This document shows, in pieces, positions 12,618 to 20,510 of a DNA stretch of 24,344 nucleotides; the stretch's first letter is position 1, and the number at the start of each line of letters is the position of its first letter. The notes below the pieces were generated by a model that was given only the letters and a program-made list of their open reading frames with translations, had not been told where the DNA came from and did not search any database. A program made the translations under genes and the position numbers. This DNA comes from JABWBP01 sp964522165 (lineage in GTDB: Bacteria; Calditrichota; Calditrichia; RBG-13-44-9; J075), in contig CAZFVV010000073.1 of assembly GCA_964522165.1 (NCBI GenBank), forward strand, positions 1 to 24,344, read 5' to 3'.

Positions 12618-13370
12618 ATGAAACTAATCTCCTGGAACGTCAACGGCCTGCGGGCGATTTTGAAACGCGGGTTTATGGATTTCTGGCAAAACGTCGACCC
12701 GGATATTCTCTGCCTTCAGGAAACCAAAGCGCATCCCGACCAGGTGGATGAAAAATTTCCGCAAAATTACCACGCTTACTGGAACGCGGCGGAGAAGAAA
12801 GGCTACGCCGGCGTCGCCGTCTTCAGCAAAATAGAGCCCCGAGAGGTGCGCTTTGGCATGGGCATCCCGGAGCACGACCGGGAAGGGCGGTTGATCACCC
12901 TGGAATTCGATGATTTCTTCCTGGTCAACGTCTATACTCCCAATGCCCAGCGCGGCTTGACCCGCCTGGAGTACCGCCAGCAATGGGACCTGGATTTCCT
13001 GAATTTCCTGAAAAAATTGGAAGCGAAAAAGCCGGTAATCTTTTGCGGGGATTTAAACGTGGCGCACAAAGAAATCGATCTCGCCAATCCCAAGAGCAAC
13101 CGCCGCAACGCCGGGTTCACCGACGAGGAGCGCGCCGGGTTCGACCACATCATCCAATCCGGTTTTATTGACACCTTCCGGGAATTCGTGAAGGAGGGGG
13201 GGCGCTACACCTGGTGGAGCTACCTGGGCCGGGCGCGGGAAAAGAACGTGGGATGGCGGATCGACTATTTTTGCGTTTCTTCAAACCTGCGCCCGCGTTT
13301 GCAGGAGGCGTTCATTCTGCCGGAGGTGCAGGGGGCAGACCATTGCCCGGTGGGGGTGGTGGTGGAATGA
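12618..13370 (+). CDS. xth: Exodeoxyribonuclease III (AP endonuclease, EEP family)
   Basis: A 250-residue enzyme, full length for the exonuclease III/ExoA family, which cuts abasic sites and trims 3' ends in base-excision repair. Catalytic residues are all visible: Asn7 (WNVNGLRA), Glu35 (CLQETK), Tyr106 (NVYTPNA), Asp145 and Asn147 (FCGDLNVAH), Asp216 (GWRIDYF) and Asp241/His242 (QGADHCPV). The pattern is closer to the ExoA/Xth type with GWRIDY than to sequence-specific relatives. The ATG has GGGCGG about a dozen bases upstream. It is a single gene facing the protease-barrel gene. A repeat tract of ATGAC words lies in its leader. Function is confident. Confidence 0.95.
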   Translation: MKLISWNVNGLRAILKRGFMDFWQNVDPDILCLQETKAHPDQVDEKFPQNYHAYWNAAEKKGYAGVAVFSKIEPREVRFGMGIPEHDREGRLITLEFDDFFLVNVYTPNAQRGLTRLEYRQQWDLDFLNFLKKLEAKKPVIFCGDLNVAHKEIDLANPKSNRRNAGFTDEERAGFDHIIQSGFIDTFREFVKEGGRYTWWSYLGRAREKNVGWRIDYFCVSSNLRPRLQEAFILPEVQGADHCPVGVVVE

Positions 13371-13377
13371 ATCCACA

Positions 13378-13415
13378 TAAAAAACCGCCGGCAAACCATC
13401 CCGGTCCGCCGGCGG
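13378..13415 (-). terminator. Intrinsic terminator, minus strand
   Basis: A perfect 8-bp stem CCGCCGGC/GCCGGCGG (13385-13392 with 13408-13415, 15-base loop) is followed on the minus strand by TTTTTT (13384-13379). It would end transcripts of the protease-barrel gene, whose stop is 223 bases upstream, just before they run into the convergent exonuclease gene. Confidence 0.7.
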
Positions 13416-13422
13416 GGTGATT

Positions 13423-13486
13423 GTATGAATGGTATGATCGTATGGGATGATGGGATGATCATGGGGGATGATGGGATAACCGTAAA
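13423..13486. repeat. Degenerate octamer tract with recurring ATG words
   Basis: Units such as gtatgaat, ggtatgat, cgtatggg and atgatggg follow each other at 8-base steps from 13423, then decay. On the far side of the 13488-13562 element, C-rich words (CCACG) recur at similar short steps (13565-13590). Confidence 0.5.
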
Positions 13487-13487
13487 C

Positions 13488-13562
13488 CGTAGGGGCGAAG
13501 CATTCGCATTCAAATCTGGAAATTTTTTTTATAAATCCGAATGCGAATGCTTCGCCCCTACG
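13488..13562. repeat. Perfect 24-bp inverted repeat between convergent genes
   Basis: The 24 bases at 13488-13511 (beginning CGTAGGGGCGAAGC) are exactly reverse-complementary to 13539-13562 (ending GCTTCGCCCCTACG). A 27-base A/T-rich centre containing a run of eight T separates them. There is no coding capacity and no evident target duplication. The form fits a small MITE-like or REP-like element, or a bidirectional terminator for the two converging genes. GTAGGGGCGAAGC-like words occur as dispersed repeats in other bacteria, as I recall. Confidence 0.8.
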
Positions 13563-13638
13563 ACCCACGTGCCACGCCCCCCACGCCCGCGCCGGTATGT
13601 CCATATACCCGGTTATCCAACCACCCGGCCAATGCCGA

Positions 13639-16557
13639 TTAGAAAAACGTGCCGATGGAAAACCGTTTCACCGCGTCGCCGAACCGCCGGGCGTCCGTGG
13701 GCCAGGCCACGTCGTACTGGAACAGAAAATACCCGATGTTCAGCCGCGCGCCCAGGCCTAGGGCCGCGTTTAAATCCTGCAAATGAAAACCGCCGGCGCT
13801 GCTAAAGGGCTGGAATTCGGCTTTGCTGAATCCCGGAATATTCACTCCCCAGGCCCCGGCCGCGTCCAGGAACGCCGCCCCGCTCAGGAAATCTGCCCCC
13901 GGCGGCAGAAAGGGCAACAGCGGAAAGCGATATTCCAGATTGCTGACCACAAAGCGGTTGCCGGCCAGGGCGTCGTAATCCGCCCCGCGGTAGGTGTACG
14001 GCCCCCCGATGCTGAATATTCGCTGATCTCTCCCAAAACTGGCTCCCCCGTAGAACCGCCATCCCAGGAACGAACGCGAATTCACCTTCCAATAGCGCCG
14101 GTGATCCAGGAAGAGATTGGTGAACTGCAAATCATTGCTGGTGGTTTGCACCTCGATGCGGCTGCGAACCCCGCCGGCCGGCCCCAACAACCCGTAAATG
14201 GTGTTATCGAACACCAACGCCGCGCTCACCTGCCCAAAATTGTAGAGCGCCAGGTTGAAATCTTCCCGCTCCACCCCCCGGGAGGTGTAGGTTTCCACCA
14301 CCAGGTCGCGATTCAGCCAGGTAAAACCGCCGCTCAACTCCAGACGGGTAAAACGGCTGAAGGGATAAGCCACTAAGGCGTTGAATCCCCGGTAGGTATC
14401 CCGTAGAGAACCCAGGGAATTGAAGGTTCCGAAAACGGTGTAGCGGTTATTTAACTGGAAAACCTGCAACCCGTAATTCACCCGCTTGCCCTGGCTGAAG
14501 TAGGTTGCGGATACGTCCGAGTACAGCAGGCTGTTGAAACGCAGCCCGCTGGAGAGGTAGAACTGGTGGTTCCCGAGCATATCGCTGAACAGAAACTGCG
14601 CCCCGCCCTCAACACCAAAAAAACTGCTGTATCCTGCGCCCACCGCCACCCCGTCCAGCTTGAAACGATTGCTGTAATTCCGCGCATCCACGGAATCGGG
14701 GCTGGCCAGGTGGTAATCGGCGTAGATGGCGTTGGGATCGCGCAGGGCTGGCAGCCAGGAGGCTGATTGCGGATTTTCTGAATCCTCCGCCGGCGCCGTG
14801 GCGCTGCTATCCGGAGAGAGCGCCAGCCGGTAAAGGTTCCAGCTCATTTTCTCGAACGCGGAAAAAATCAACGCCCGGCCATCGGCAGACCAGCTGAACG
14901 CCGGGGTGGTGGCGGTAATGCCGGAAACGCCGTTTTTCAGCGCAGTCACCGGGGTGATGGATTTATCGGCCAGGGTGAGGCGATAGATATTGGGAATCCC
15001 CTGGTGGTCGGAGATGAAGGCGATTTCGCTGCCGTCCGGCGACCATTGCGGATTGATGGCGTCGCCCTCCAACCGGGTGAGCACTTCGATGGCGCCGCTC
15101 TCTAAGTGCAGCAACGCCAGGCTGTAATTCCCGAAGAGCAGGCTCTTTTCGTCCGAGGCGGGGCCGCGGTCGCTGGCAAAGACGATGGATTGGCCGTCCG
15201 GGGACCACTGCGGATGCAGCTCCGCGTGGCGGTCGTGAGTCAATCTTTGCAGCGACTGGACAACGACGTCGTAGGTATAGAGATCGGAAACGCCGCCGGA
15301 AATACCCACGAACACCAGGCTGTACCCATCCGGTGAGAAGGCCGGGGAGAGCAATCCGTTCAATTCTTTGAATACCAGTTTTTTGAGCAGCTTGTGGGTT
15401 TCCGGCTCCATCACGTAGATGGCGTCATCCTTGCCGGATTTAGAGACAAAGGCGATTTTGCTGCCGTCGCGCGACCAGTTGATTCCGCTATCGAAAAAAC
15501 GCAGCGCTTCGAACCGGTTGCCCGCGCCGCTTTTGATGAGATGCCGGCTCTCCCAGCTTCCGTCCTCTTTCTGGCTGAGCAGGTAAATTTCGTCATGGAG
15601 ATTCTTGTTGGCGACAAAAGCAATATGCTTCCCGTCCGGGCTGATGGCCGGGGCCAGGTTCATGCGATGGTAATAGGCTTCCCGCCGGGTCAGTTTTTGC
15701 GCCCCCCCAACCGCGGTTTGCAGGGTGGAATCTCCGGGCACGGTGAGCTTGCGGGAAAATTCGTGCCAGGCCGCGCTCAGTTCCTTCAGGCTTTTACCGG
15801 TATGGGACTGGAAAGCTTGCTCGATATTGCCGGTGCGGATGGCTGCCTTAAAAATACCCCCGACTTTTTCCTTCCCGTAGGTTTCCCCGATAAAATGCCA
15901 TACCGACTGCCCCAGCCGGTACACCCGGATATCATACAAACCGCTTAACTGCTCAAGAGAAGGCAAATCATCGTACAGCAACCCGTCGCGCACCCACATG
16001 CGGGTGGTATTGTCCATCTCGTTGGAGAGATATTCCGCCATACCCTCCACCAGCCACAGCGGGGGATTGAAACTATTGTTCTGGATTTTGCCGCCGAACA
16101 TCAGGTCGAACTGGAAGGCGTGCACCAACTCGTGTACCAGCACGTGATTGAATTCCCGGTAGGAGCCGGTCATGGGCAGCACCACCCGGTTTTTCAGGCT
16201 TTCGGTGACGCCGCGGGTTCCCTCGCCGATAAGCCCCTCCACCACGTTAGTTTGCTGAAAATCATTCAGCGAGGCGTAGAGAATGAGAGGGATGCGCTCT
16301 TTGATGCGGTGATCGAGCGCTTCGCTGAGGTATGCGTAGCCCCGTTCGGCCATGCGGGCGGCGTCGTGGGCGGCCTGTTCGGCCTCCGCGTAGTAATGCA
16401 CTTCGAAATGCTCGGTGCGGAAAATCGCCCAGTCGAAATTCTTATATTGAACTTTATTCTGGCCGAAATAATAACCCACCTGCGAAAATGCCGGCAAGGT
16501 TAACGCTAAAATCGCAATCGTAAAACCGGCGATCAATCTATTTTTAGAACGCGCCAT
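13639..16557 (-). CDS. Secreted metalloprotease-like, TolB propeller, outer-membrane barrel fusion protein
   Basis: A 972-residue exported protein with three modules. A signal peptide covers 1-25 (LIAGFTIAILALTLPAFSQ). A gluzincin-like module (about 35-290) has HELVH (142-146) and downstream EGMAEY (Glu171), the layout of peptidase MA-like zinc proteases. Residues 295-610 hold repeated PD40/TolB blades (APAISPDGKHIAFV, PAFSPDGYSLVFVG, PQWSPDGQSIVFASD, PQWSPDGSEIAFISD). Residues 650-972 look like a BamA/TamA-type beta-barrel ending in aromatic-rich strands and Phe-Phe, with no POTRA domain. It is probably anchored in the outer membrane, but the side on which the protease faces is unclear. AAGGAGG lies seven bases before the ATG. 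A terminator follows the upstream rlmI gene, so it is transcribed alone. Confidence 0.88.
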   Translation of the reverse strand: MARSKNRLIAGFTIAILALTLPAFSQVGYYFGQNKVQYKNFDWAIFRTEHFEVHYYAEAEQAAHDAARMAERGYAYLSEALDHRIKERIPLILYASLNDFQQTNVVEGLIGEGTRGVTESLKNRVVLPMTGSYREFNHVLVHELVHAFQFDLMFGGKIQNNSFNPPLWLVEGMAEYLSNEMDNTTRMWVRDGLLYDDLPSLEQLSGLYDIRVYRLGQSVWHFIGETYGKEKVGGIFKAAIRTGNIEQAFQSHTGKSLKELSAAWHEFSRKLTVPGDSTLQTAVGGAQKLTRREAYYHRMNLAPAISPDGKHIAFVANKNLHDEIYLLSQKEDGSWESRHLIKSGAGNRFEALRFFDSGINWSRDGSKIAFVSKSGKDDAIYVMEPETHKLLKKLVFKELNGLLSPAFSPDGYSLVFVGISGGVSDLYTYDVVVQSLQRLTHDRHAELHPQWSPDGQSIVFASDRGPASDEKSLLFGNYSLALLHLESGAIEVLTRLEGDAINPQWSPDGSEIAFISDHQGIPNIYRLTLADKSITPVTALKNGVSGITATTPAFSWSADGRALIFSAFEKMSWNLYRLALSPDSSATAPAEDSENPQSASWLPALRDPNAIYADYHLASPDSVDARNYSNRFKLDGVAVGAGYSSFFGVEGGAQFLFSDMLGNHQFYLSSGLRFNSLLYSDVSATYFSQGKRVNYGLQVFQLNNRYTVFGTFNSLGSLRDTYRGFNALVAYPFSRFTRLELSGGFTWLNRDLVVETYTSRGVEREDFNLALYNFGQVSAALVFDNTIYGLLGPAGGVRSRIEVQTTSNDLQFTNLFLDHRRYWKVNSRSFLGWRFYGGASFGRDQRIFSIGGPYTYRGADYDALAGNRFVVSNLEYRFPLLPFLPPGADFLSGAAFLDAAGAWGVNIPGFSKAEFQPFSSAGGFHLQDLNAALGLGARLNIGYFLFQYDVAWPTDARRFGDAVKRFSIGTFF

Positions 16558-16729
16558 TTTGATTCCTCCTTTTGATAAGGTTCATTCAAAATGATGATTG
16601 CCAGCGTATCGGTTTTGCGATAGGGTTTCTCCTTCCTTTAGCGATTCTCTTTTCCCCGTAGCGGTTTTGGGAACCTTGTCGCCACTTTCCGCAACCCCTC
16701 CGAAGTACGCCGGCCGGGGGAATTGCATT

Positions 16730-16735
16730 ATTATA
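16730..16735 (-). promoter_or_regulatory. Possible -10 box of barrel-fusion gene
   Basis: The minus strand reads TATAAT exactly here, in a short AT-rich patch. No good -35 lies 16-18 bases upstream, so the assignment is weak. It would give a leader of about 165 bases. Confidence 0.3.
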
Positions 16736-16903
16736 AATTCCTTCCTCCGCTATCCGGTTCCCGGGTAATTCTAACCTTTCGTTAACGATTCCATGCGAAC
16801 CTTGCCGGGAACAACCGCGAGGCGCCGCGGACGATACCTCGCCACAATGCCCTGCCGCACGTTTTTACCTGAATGCTAAGTTAAAAATAGGAATAAAAAC
16901 GGG

Positions 16904-16938
16904 GGCAAAAAATTCCCCGTTCGGGGGATTTTTTTGCC
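16904..16938 (-). terminator. Strong intrinsic terminator after rRNA methyltransferase gene
   Basis: On the minus strand CCCCCG and CGGGG form a tight GC stem with a 2-base loop, followed by AATTTTTTG. A-rich and T-rich flanks extend the pairing so that nearly the whole 35 bases fold as one hairpin. The element reads as a terminator on both strands. Here it separates the upstream methyltransferase gene from the barrel-fusion gene. Confidence 0.8.
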
Positions 16939-16983
16939 GAATGAGGAGGGATAGAAACCTCCGCCGCTTAACCCGGCTCAACG

Positions 16984-17018
16984 CGCTATGCGCCCTGCGC
17001 TTTGCTCCATGCGTTCGT
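16984..17018. repeat. Heptamer tract at the 3' end of the methyltransferase gene
   Basis: Five 7-base units run in phase (cgctatg, cgccctg, cgctttg, ctccatg, cgttcgt) and end at the TAA of the methyltransferase gene. The unit is the one used at 7910-8007 and 2012-2039, so this is a shared family rather than a locus-specific word. Confidence 0.7.
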
Positions 17019-18211
17019 TAATCGAACACCCGCAGCAGCAGGGTCTTCAGATACTCCCCTTCGGGATGGAAGATATTTACCGGGTGATCGGGCGGTTGGC
17101 CGGGTTGGGCGAGGATTTGCACGTTGCGCCCCGCTTCTTGCGCCGCGGCGAAGACGATTTTGCGGAATAAATCCCGGTTTAGGAAGTGGGAACAGGAGCA
17201 GGTGAGCAGCAGCCCTCCGCTGTTCACCTGCTTGATGGCCAGGCGATTGATGTCTTTGTAGCCCCGGGCGGCTTTTTCCAGGTCTTTTTTGTGTTTCACG
17301 AACGCCGGGGGATCGAGGATGATAATGTCGTAGGATTCGGACGGTTCGCGCAAGAACTCGAAAACGTTGCCGGGGACGAAGCGGTGGTCTTCAGGGTTTA
17401 ACCCGTTCAAGCCGAAATTCTCTTTTGCCAGGGAGAGCGCCGCTTCGCTGGCGTCCACGGAAGTGGTCGCTGCGCCCCGCAGGGCAGCGTACACGCTGAA
17501 TCCCCCGCTGTAGGAAAAACAGTTCAGCAGCGATTTGCCGTCCGCGGCCAACTCCCCAATCAACCGGCGATTGTCCCGCTGGTCTAAGTAAAACCCGGTT
17601 TTCTGGCCTTCCAACACGTCCACCCGGAAGCGGAGGTTGTTTTCGAGAATTTCCACCAACCCCGGCGGCTCGCCAAAGAGCGATTGTTTTAGAGGCGCTA
17701 ACCCTTCTTCCCGCAAGGCCGATCCTTCGCTGCGCTCGAAAATTGCCGAGGGGCGCAATAGCTCTTTCAGAATCTCTACCATAAGCGGCTTCAATTTCGC
17801 TATGCCCAGGGAACTGCACTGCGCCGCCAGAACGTCTCCGTAGCGATCTACCACCAGGCCGGGGAGAAAATCGCCTTCCGAATGCACCAGCCGGCAGGCG
17901 GTAGTGTGCGCGGGAACGAGCTTTTCCCGGAGCTCCAGCGCCTGCCGTACTCTCCCGCGGAAGAATTCCCGGCCAACCGGCTCGTCTGCAAAGCTGAGCA
18001 GGCGCACCCGGATCTGCGAGCGGGGGTTGAAAAACCCCTTGCCCAGCAGCCGCTTCTCCGCGGAATATACCGAGACGATCTCTCCCCCTTCACACCCGCC
18101 TTCCAGCCGGTCGATTGCGCCGGAGAAAATCCAGGGGTGGCGGTTGAGCGCCGATTTGGCGCGCCCTTTTTTCAGAATTACCCGCGCTTGTTGATTTTCC
18201 AGAGTTTCCAT
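17018..18211 (-). CDS. rlmI: Class I rRNA (cytosine-5) methyltransferase, RlmI-like
   Basis: A 397-residue SAM-dependent RNA methyltransferase of the RlmI/YccW type, normal length. An N-terminal PUA domain (about 8-80; ALNRHPWIFSGAI, then GKGFFNPRSQIRVRLLS) precedes an EEHEE linker and a Rossmann fold. Motifs are KTGFYLDQRDNR (204-215), motif I LNCFSYSGGFSVYAALRGA (229-247), Asp253 in SVDAS for SAM ribose, ILDPPAF (298-304) and TCSCSH (337-342) with the Cys expected for 5-methylcytosine chemistry. E. coli RlmI methylates C1962 of 23S rRNA, and the same target is likely here. It is divergent from mutL. It ends in a heptamer tract and a strong terminator, so it is a single-gene transcript. Confidence 0.92.
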   Translation of the reverse strand: METLENQQARVILKKGRAKSALNRHPWIFSGAIDRLEGGCEGGEIVSVYSAEKRLLGKGFFNPRSQIRVRLLSFADEPVGREFFRGRVRQALELREKLVPAHTTACRLVHSEGDFLPGLVVDRYGDVLAAQCSSLGIAKLKPLMVEILKELLRPSAIFERSEGSALREEGLAPLKQSLFGEPPGLVEILENNLRFRVDVLEGQKTGFYLDQRDNRRLIGELAADGKSLLNCFSYSGGFSVYAALRGAATTSVDASEAALSLAKENFGLNGLNPEDHRFVPGNVFEFLREPSESYDIIILDPPAFVKHKKDLEKAARGYKDINRLAIKQVNSGGLLLTCSCSHFLNRDLFRKIVFAAAQEAGRNVQILAQPGQPPDHPVNIFHPEGEYLKTLLLRVFD

Positions 18212-18331
18212 AGCCGGGACAACTTACAGCCTCACGGGGAGCTTTCAAACAAAAAAGTCTCGCAGGGGAATAAACGCCTCAGTCGAACCAGGCGACGAAC
18301 AGGGTGGTTCCCGGAATTTGCTTCTTGGCGC

Positions 18332-18360
18332 TTGATAGCCCTTCGCTGCCTGGTTATATT
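18332..18360 (+). promoter_or_regulatory. Sigma70-type promoter of mutL
   Basis: TTGATA (18332-18337), exactly 17 bases, then TATATT (18355-18360). Initiation near 18367 leaves a leader of about 32 bases before the mutL ATG. This is the best-looking promoter in the window. Confidence 0.6.
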
Positions 18361-18398
18361 GCGCCGTTGAATATTTCAAAAGGGGCTTTTGCCAGGTT

Positions 18399-20261
18399 AT
18401 GCCGAAGATCAAAGTTCTGCCGCCCAATATTGCCAATAAAATCGCCGCCGGGGAAGTGGTGGACCGCCCCGCCTCGGTGGTGAAAGAGCTGGTGGAAAAC
18501 GCCATCGACGCCGAGGCCAGCCAGATCACCGTGGTGGTCGCCCAGGCCGGCAAGGAGCTCATCCAGGTGATCGACAACGGGGTGGGGATGGACGAGGAAG
18601 ACGCGGAGTTAGCCTTCGAGCGCCACGCCACCAGCAAAATTGCCGAGACGCGCGACCTCGACCGCATTCTTACCCTGGGCTTCCGCGGGGAAGCTTTGCC
18701 CAGCATCGCCTCGGTCTCCCGCCTGGAAGTGAAAACCTGCCCCCGCGGCAGCGAGGTGGGCGTCCTGCTGAAGCTGGAAGGGGGAACCATTGCCGGGAGG
18801 GAAAAACTGGCCCTCAAACCCGGCACCACCATCACGGTGAAGAACCTGTTCTACAACACCCCGGCGCGGCGGAATTTCCTGCGCGCGGATACCACGGAAT
18901 TGAACCACATCCTCAAAGAGTTGAAACGGTTTTTCCTTGCCTACCCGGAAATCCATTTCAGTTTCATCTATAACGGGGAAGAGTTGTTGAACCTGCCCCC
19001 GGCCAGCCAGGACGAGCGCATCATCCGGGTATTCGACCAGAAATTTTATGACGGCCTGGCCTACGTGCGCGAGGAGCTGAACGAGATGGTTTTAGAAGGC
19101 TACGTCTGCCGTCCCGACCAGGCCCGGGGCAACAGCGCCAACCAGTTTATTTATTTGAACCGCCGCGCCATCATCAATCGCAACCTCGCCCACGCTATTT
19201 TGCAGGGCTACGGCAATTTGATCAAGCGCTCCCGTTATCCCCAGTTCATCATGTTCTTGCACATTCCTCCCCAGTTAGTGGACGTGAACGTGCATCCCAC
19301 CAAAATGGAGGTGCGCTTTGCCAACGAGCGGGTGATCTACCACCTTTTCCTCTCCGCGGTGCGCAAGGCCATCCAGTCTAAGCAGATCATTCCCGGTTTT
19401 ACCCTGCGCGGCGACGCTGAGGGGGAACACGCGCTGGAAGCGCAGCGGAAAGAGCTCCGGCGCCAATTCTCCCGAGGGGAAACCTTCGCCCGGCCCCCGC
19501 TGCCCGGCAGTGAACCGTTTGAGCTGCAAGAGCACGCTCCCAATCGGCCTGCGCAGGCCGGCGCCGTTGAAAACACGGCGAAATCGCCCGGGGATACCGC
19601 CCAGATGGCCTTCCGCTACGAATCGCTTCCCCCCTCCGTTCCCCCGCAAGAGAAGAGCCGGGAGGACGGGGCGGATCATCTCCCGCAAACCTCCCAGGCG
19701 ATCTTCTGGCAGGTGCACAACCGCTACATTATTTCCCAGATCAAAAGCGGGCTGGTGATCATCGACCAGCACGTCGCCCACGAGCGCATTCTCTATGAAG
19801 AAATTCTGCGCTATCTGAATAATGAGCGAAACGTGCCCTCCCAGCAACTGCTGTTTCCCCAGACCCTGGAACTGGCCCTGGAAGATTACCTGGTTTACAG
19901 CGACATCAAAGAGTGGCTGCGCAAGATCGGTTTCGGGATTACCGAGTTGAGCGGGCGTACGGTGATGATCGAAGCCATCCCGGTGGGCGTGAAGGTGGGG
20001 AAAGAGGCGCGGATTTTAATAGAAATCATCGATTTTTACCGGGAAAACGAGGGGAGAAAAATGGCCGCGCACGAGAAAATCGCCGCCGCTTTTGCCTGTA
20101 AGAACGCCATCAAATCCGGCGAGAAGCTGGGCGTGGAGGTGATGAGTTCCCTGGTCAACCAGCTTTTTGCCACCAAAGAACCCTATTTCTGCCCTCACGG
20201 CCGCCCGGTAATCGTTACCCTCGAGCTGGAAGAACTGGACCGGAAATTCAAACGCATTTGA
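18399..20261 (+). CDS. mutL: DNA mismatch repair protein MutL (endonuclease type)
   Basis: A 620-residue MutL. The N-terminal GHKL ATPase shows IAAGEVVDRPASVVKELVENAIDA (15-38; Glu30 and Asn34 at the ATP site), DNGVGM (59-64), ATSKI, LGFRGEALPSI and NTPARRNF. The transducer ends with VDVNVHPTKMEVRF (294-307). A variable Pro-rich linker (about 360-430) leads to the dimerisation/endonuclease domain. That domain has the nuclease motif DQHVAHERILYEE (456-468), ACKNAIKSGEKL (566-577), CPHGRP (598-603) and a terminal FKRI. It therefore belongs to the nicking MutL class of organisms without MutH. The usual DQHAAHE reads DQHVAHE, but the metal-binding residues remain. It has its own promoter; a 214-base repeat-rich spacer separates it from miaA, also its usual neighbour in many bacteria. 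Confidence 0.97.
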   Translation: MPKIKVLPPNIANKIAAGEVVDRPASVVKELVENAIDAEASQITVVVAQAGKELIQVIDNGVGMDEEDAELAFERHATSKIAETRDLDRILTLGFRGEALPSIASVSRLEVKTCPRGSEVGVLLKLEGGTIAGREKLALKPGTTITVKNLFYNTPARRNFLRADTTELNHILKELKRFFLAYPEIHFSFIYNGEELLNLPPASQDERIIRVFDQKFYDGLAYVREELNEMVLEGYVCRPDQARGNSANQFIYLNRRAIINRNLAHAILQGYGNLIKRSRYPQFIMFLHIPPQLVDVNVHPTKMEVRFANERVIYHLFLSAVRKAIQSKQIIPGFTLRGDAEGEHALEAQRKELRRQFSRGETFARPPLPGSEPFELQEHAPNRPAQAGAVENTAKSPGDTAQMAFRYESLPPSVPPQEKSREDGADHLPQTSQAIFWQVHNRYIISQIKSGLVIIDQHVAHERILYEEILRYLNNERNVPSQQLLFPQTLELALEDYLVYSDIKEWLRKIGFGITELSGRTVMIEAIPVGVKVGKEARILIEIIDFYRENEGRKMAAHEKIAAAFACKNAIKSGEKLGVEVMSSLVNQLFATKEPYFCPHGRPVIVTLELEELDRKFKRI

Positions 20262-20284
20262 TTTGCTGCGCCGGTCAGTTGGCT

Positions 20285-20510
20285 TCGCCGTCATTGGCCT
20301 TTAGCGTCATTGGTTGTCGGTTGCCTGCCCCAAAGGGGCTCCTTCGGAGCGGGGTCAGTTGCTGGGCATCATTCATTCTGATGAAAGGCAGGGTGATGAC
20401 ATAGCGACCACGCCAAATGACCACAAATGACGCGCGAAGCGCAATGACGGGCGCAGCCCTAATGAAGCGCAGCAAATGACCCTAAAGCCAATGACCGCAA
20501 AACGCACCGC
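20285..20510. repeat. Foldback repeat region between mutL and miaA
   Basis: 20288-20313 carries two GTCATTGG copies 16 bases apart around CCTTTAGC. Near-exact reverse-complement words recur at 20473-20498 (AAATGACC, CTAAAGCC, AATGACCG). The two form imperfect 25-base arms about 160 bases apart. Between them are overlapping, mutually exclusive hairpins, GCCCC/GGGGC (20327-20339) and GCTCC/GGAGC (20338-20350). There are also more ATGA words at 20417, 20427, 20444 and 20462. Both candidate miaA start codons lie inside the right arm. Confidence 0.7.

Larger units (their letters stand above)
16558..17017. other. 460-base spacer between barrel-fusion and rRNA methyltransferase genes
   Basis: Near the barrel-fusion gene it holds a strong AAGGAGG (minus strand, about 16565-16571), a TATCG/CGATA hairpin (16607-16622) and a consensus TATAAT (16735-16730, minus). 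16740-16860 shows nothing I can interpret. 16904-16938 is a strong terminator. A GGAGG/CCTCC hairpin (16945-16962) and a heptamer tract (16984-17018) precede the methyltransferase stop. No gene is visible. Confidence 0.5.

Noticed and set aside
13639..16557. BamA itself
   Set aside because: There are no POTRA domains. The N-terminal two thirds are protease-like and TolB propeller.
18245..18835. 196-codon minus-strand frame across the mutL start
   Set aside because: It overlaps the MutL ATPase motifs and the mutL promoter. The product is Ser-rich and matches nothing.
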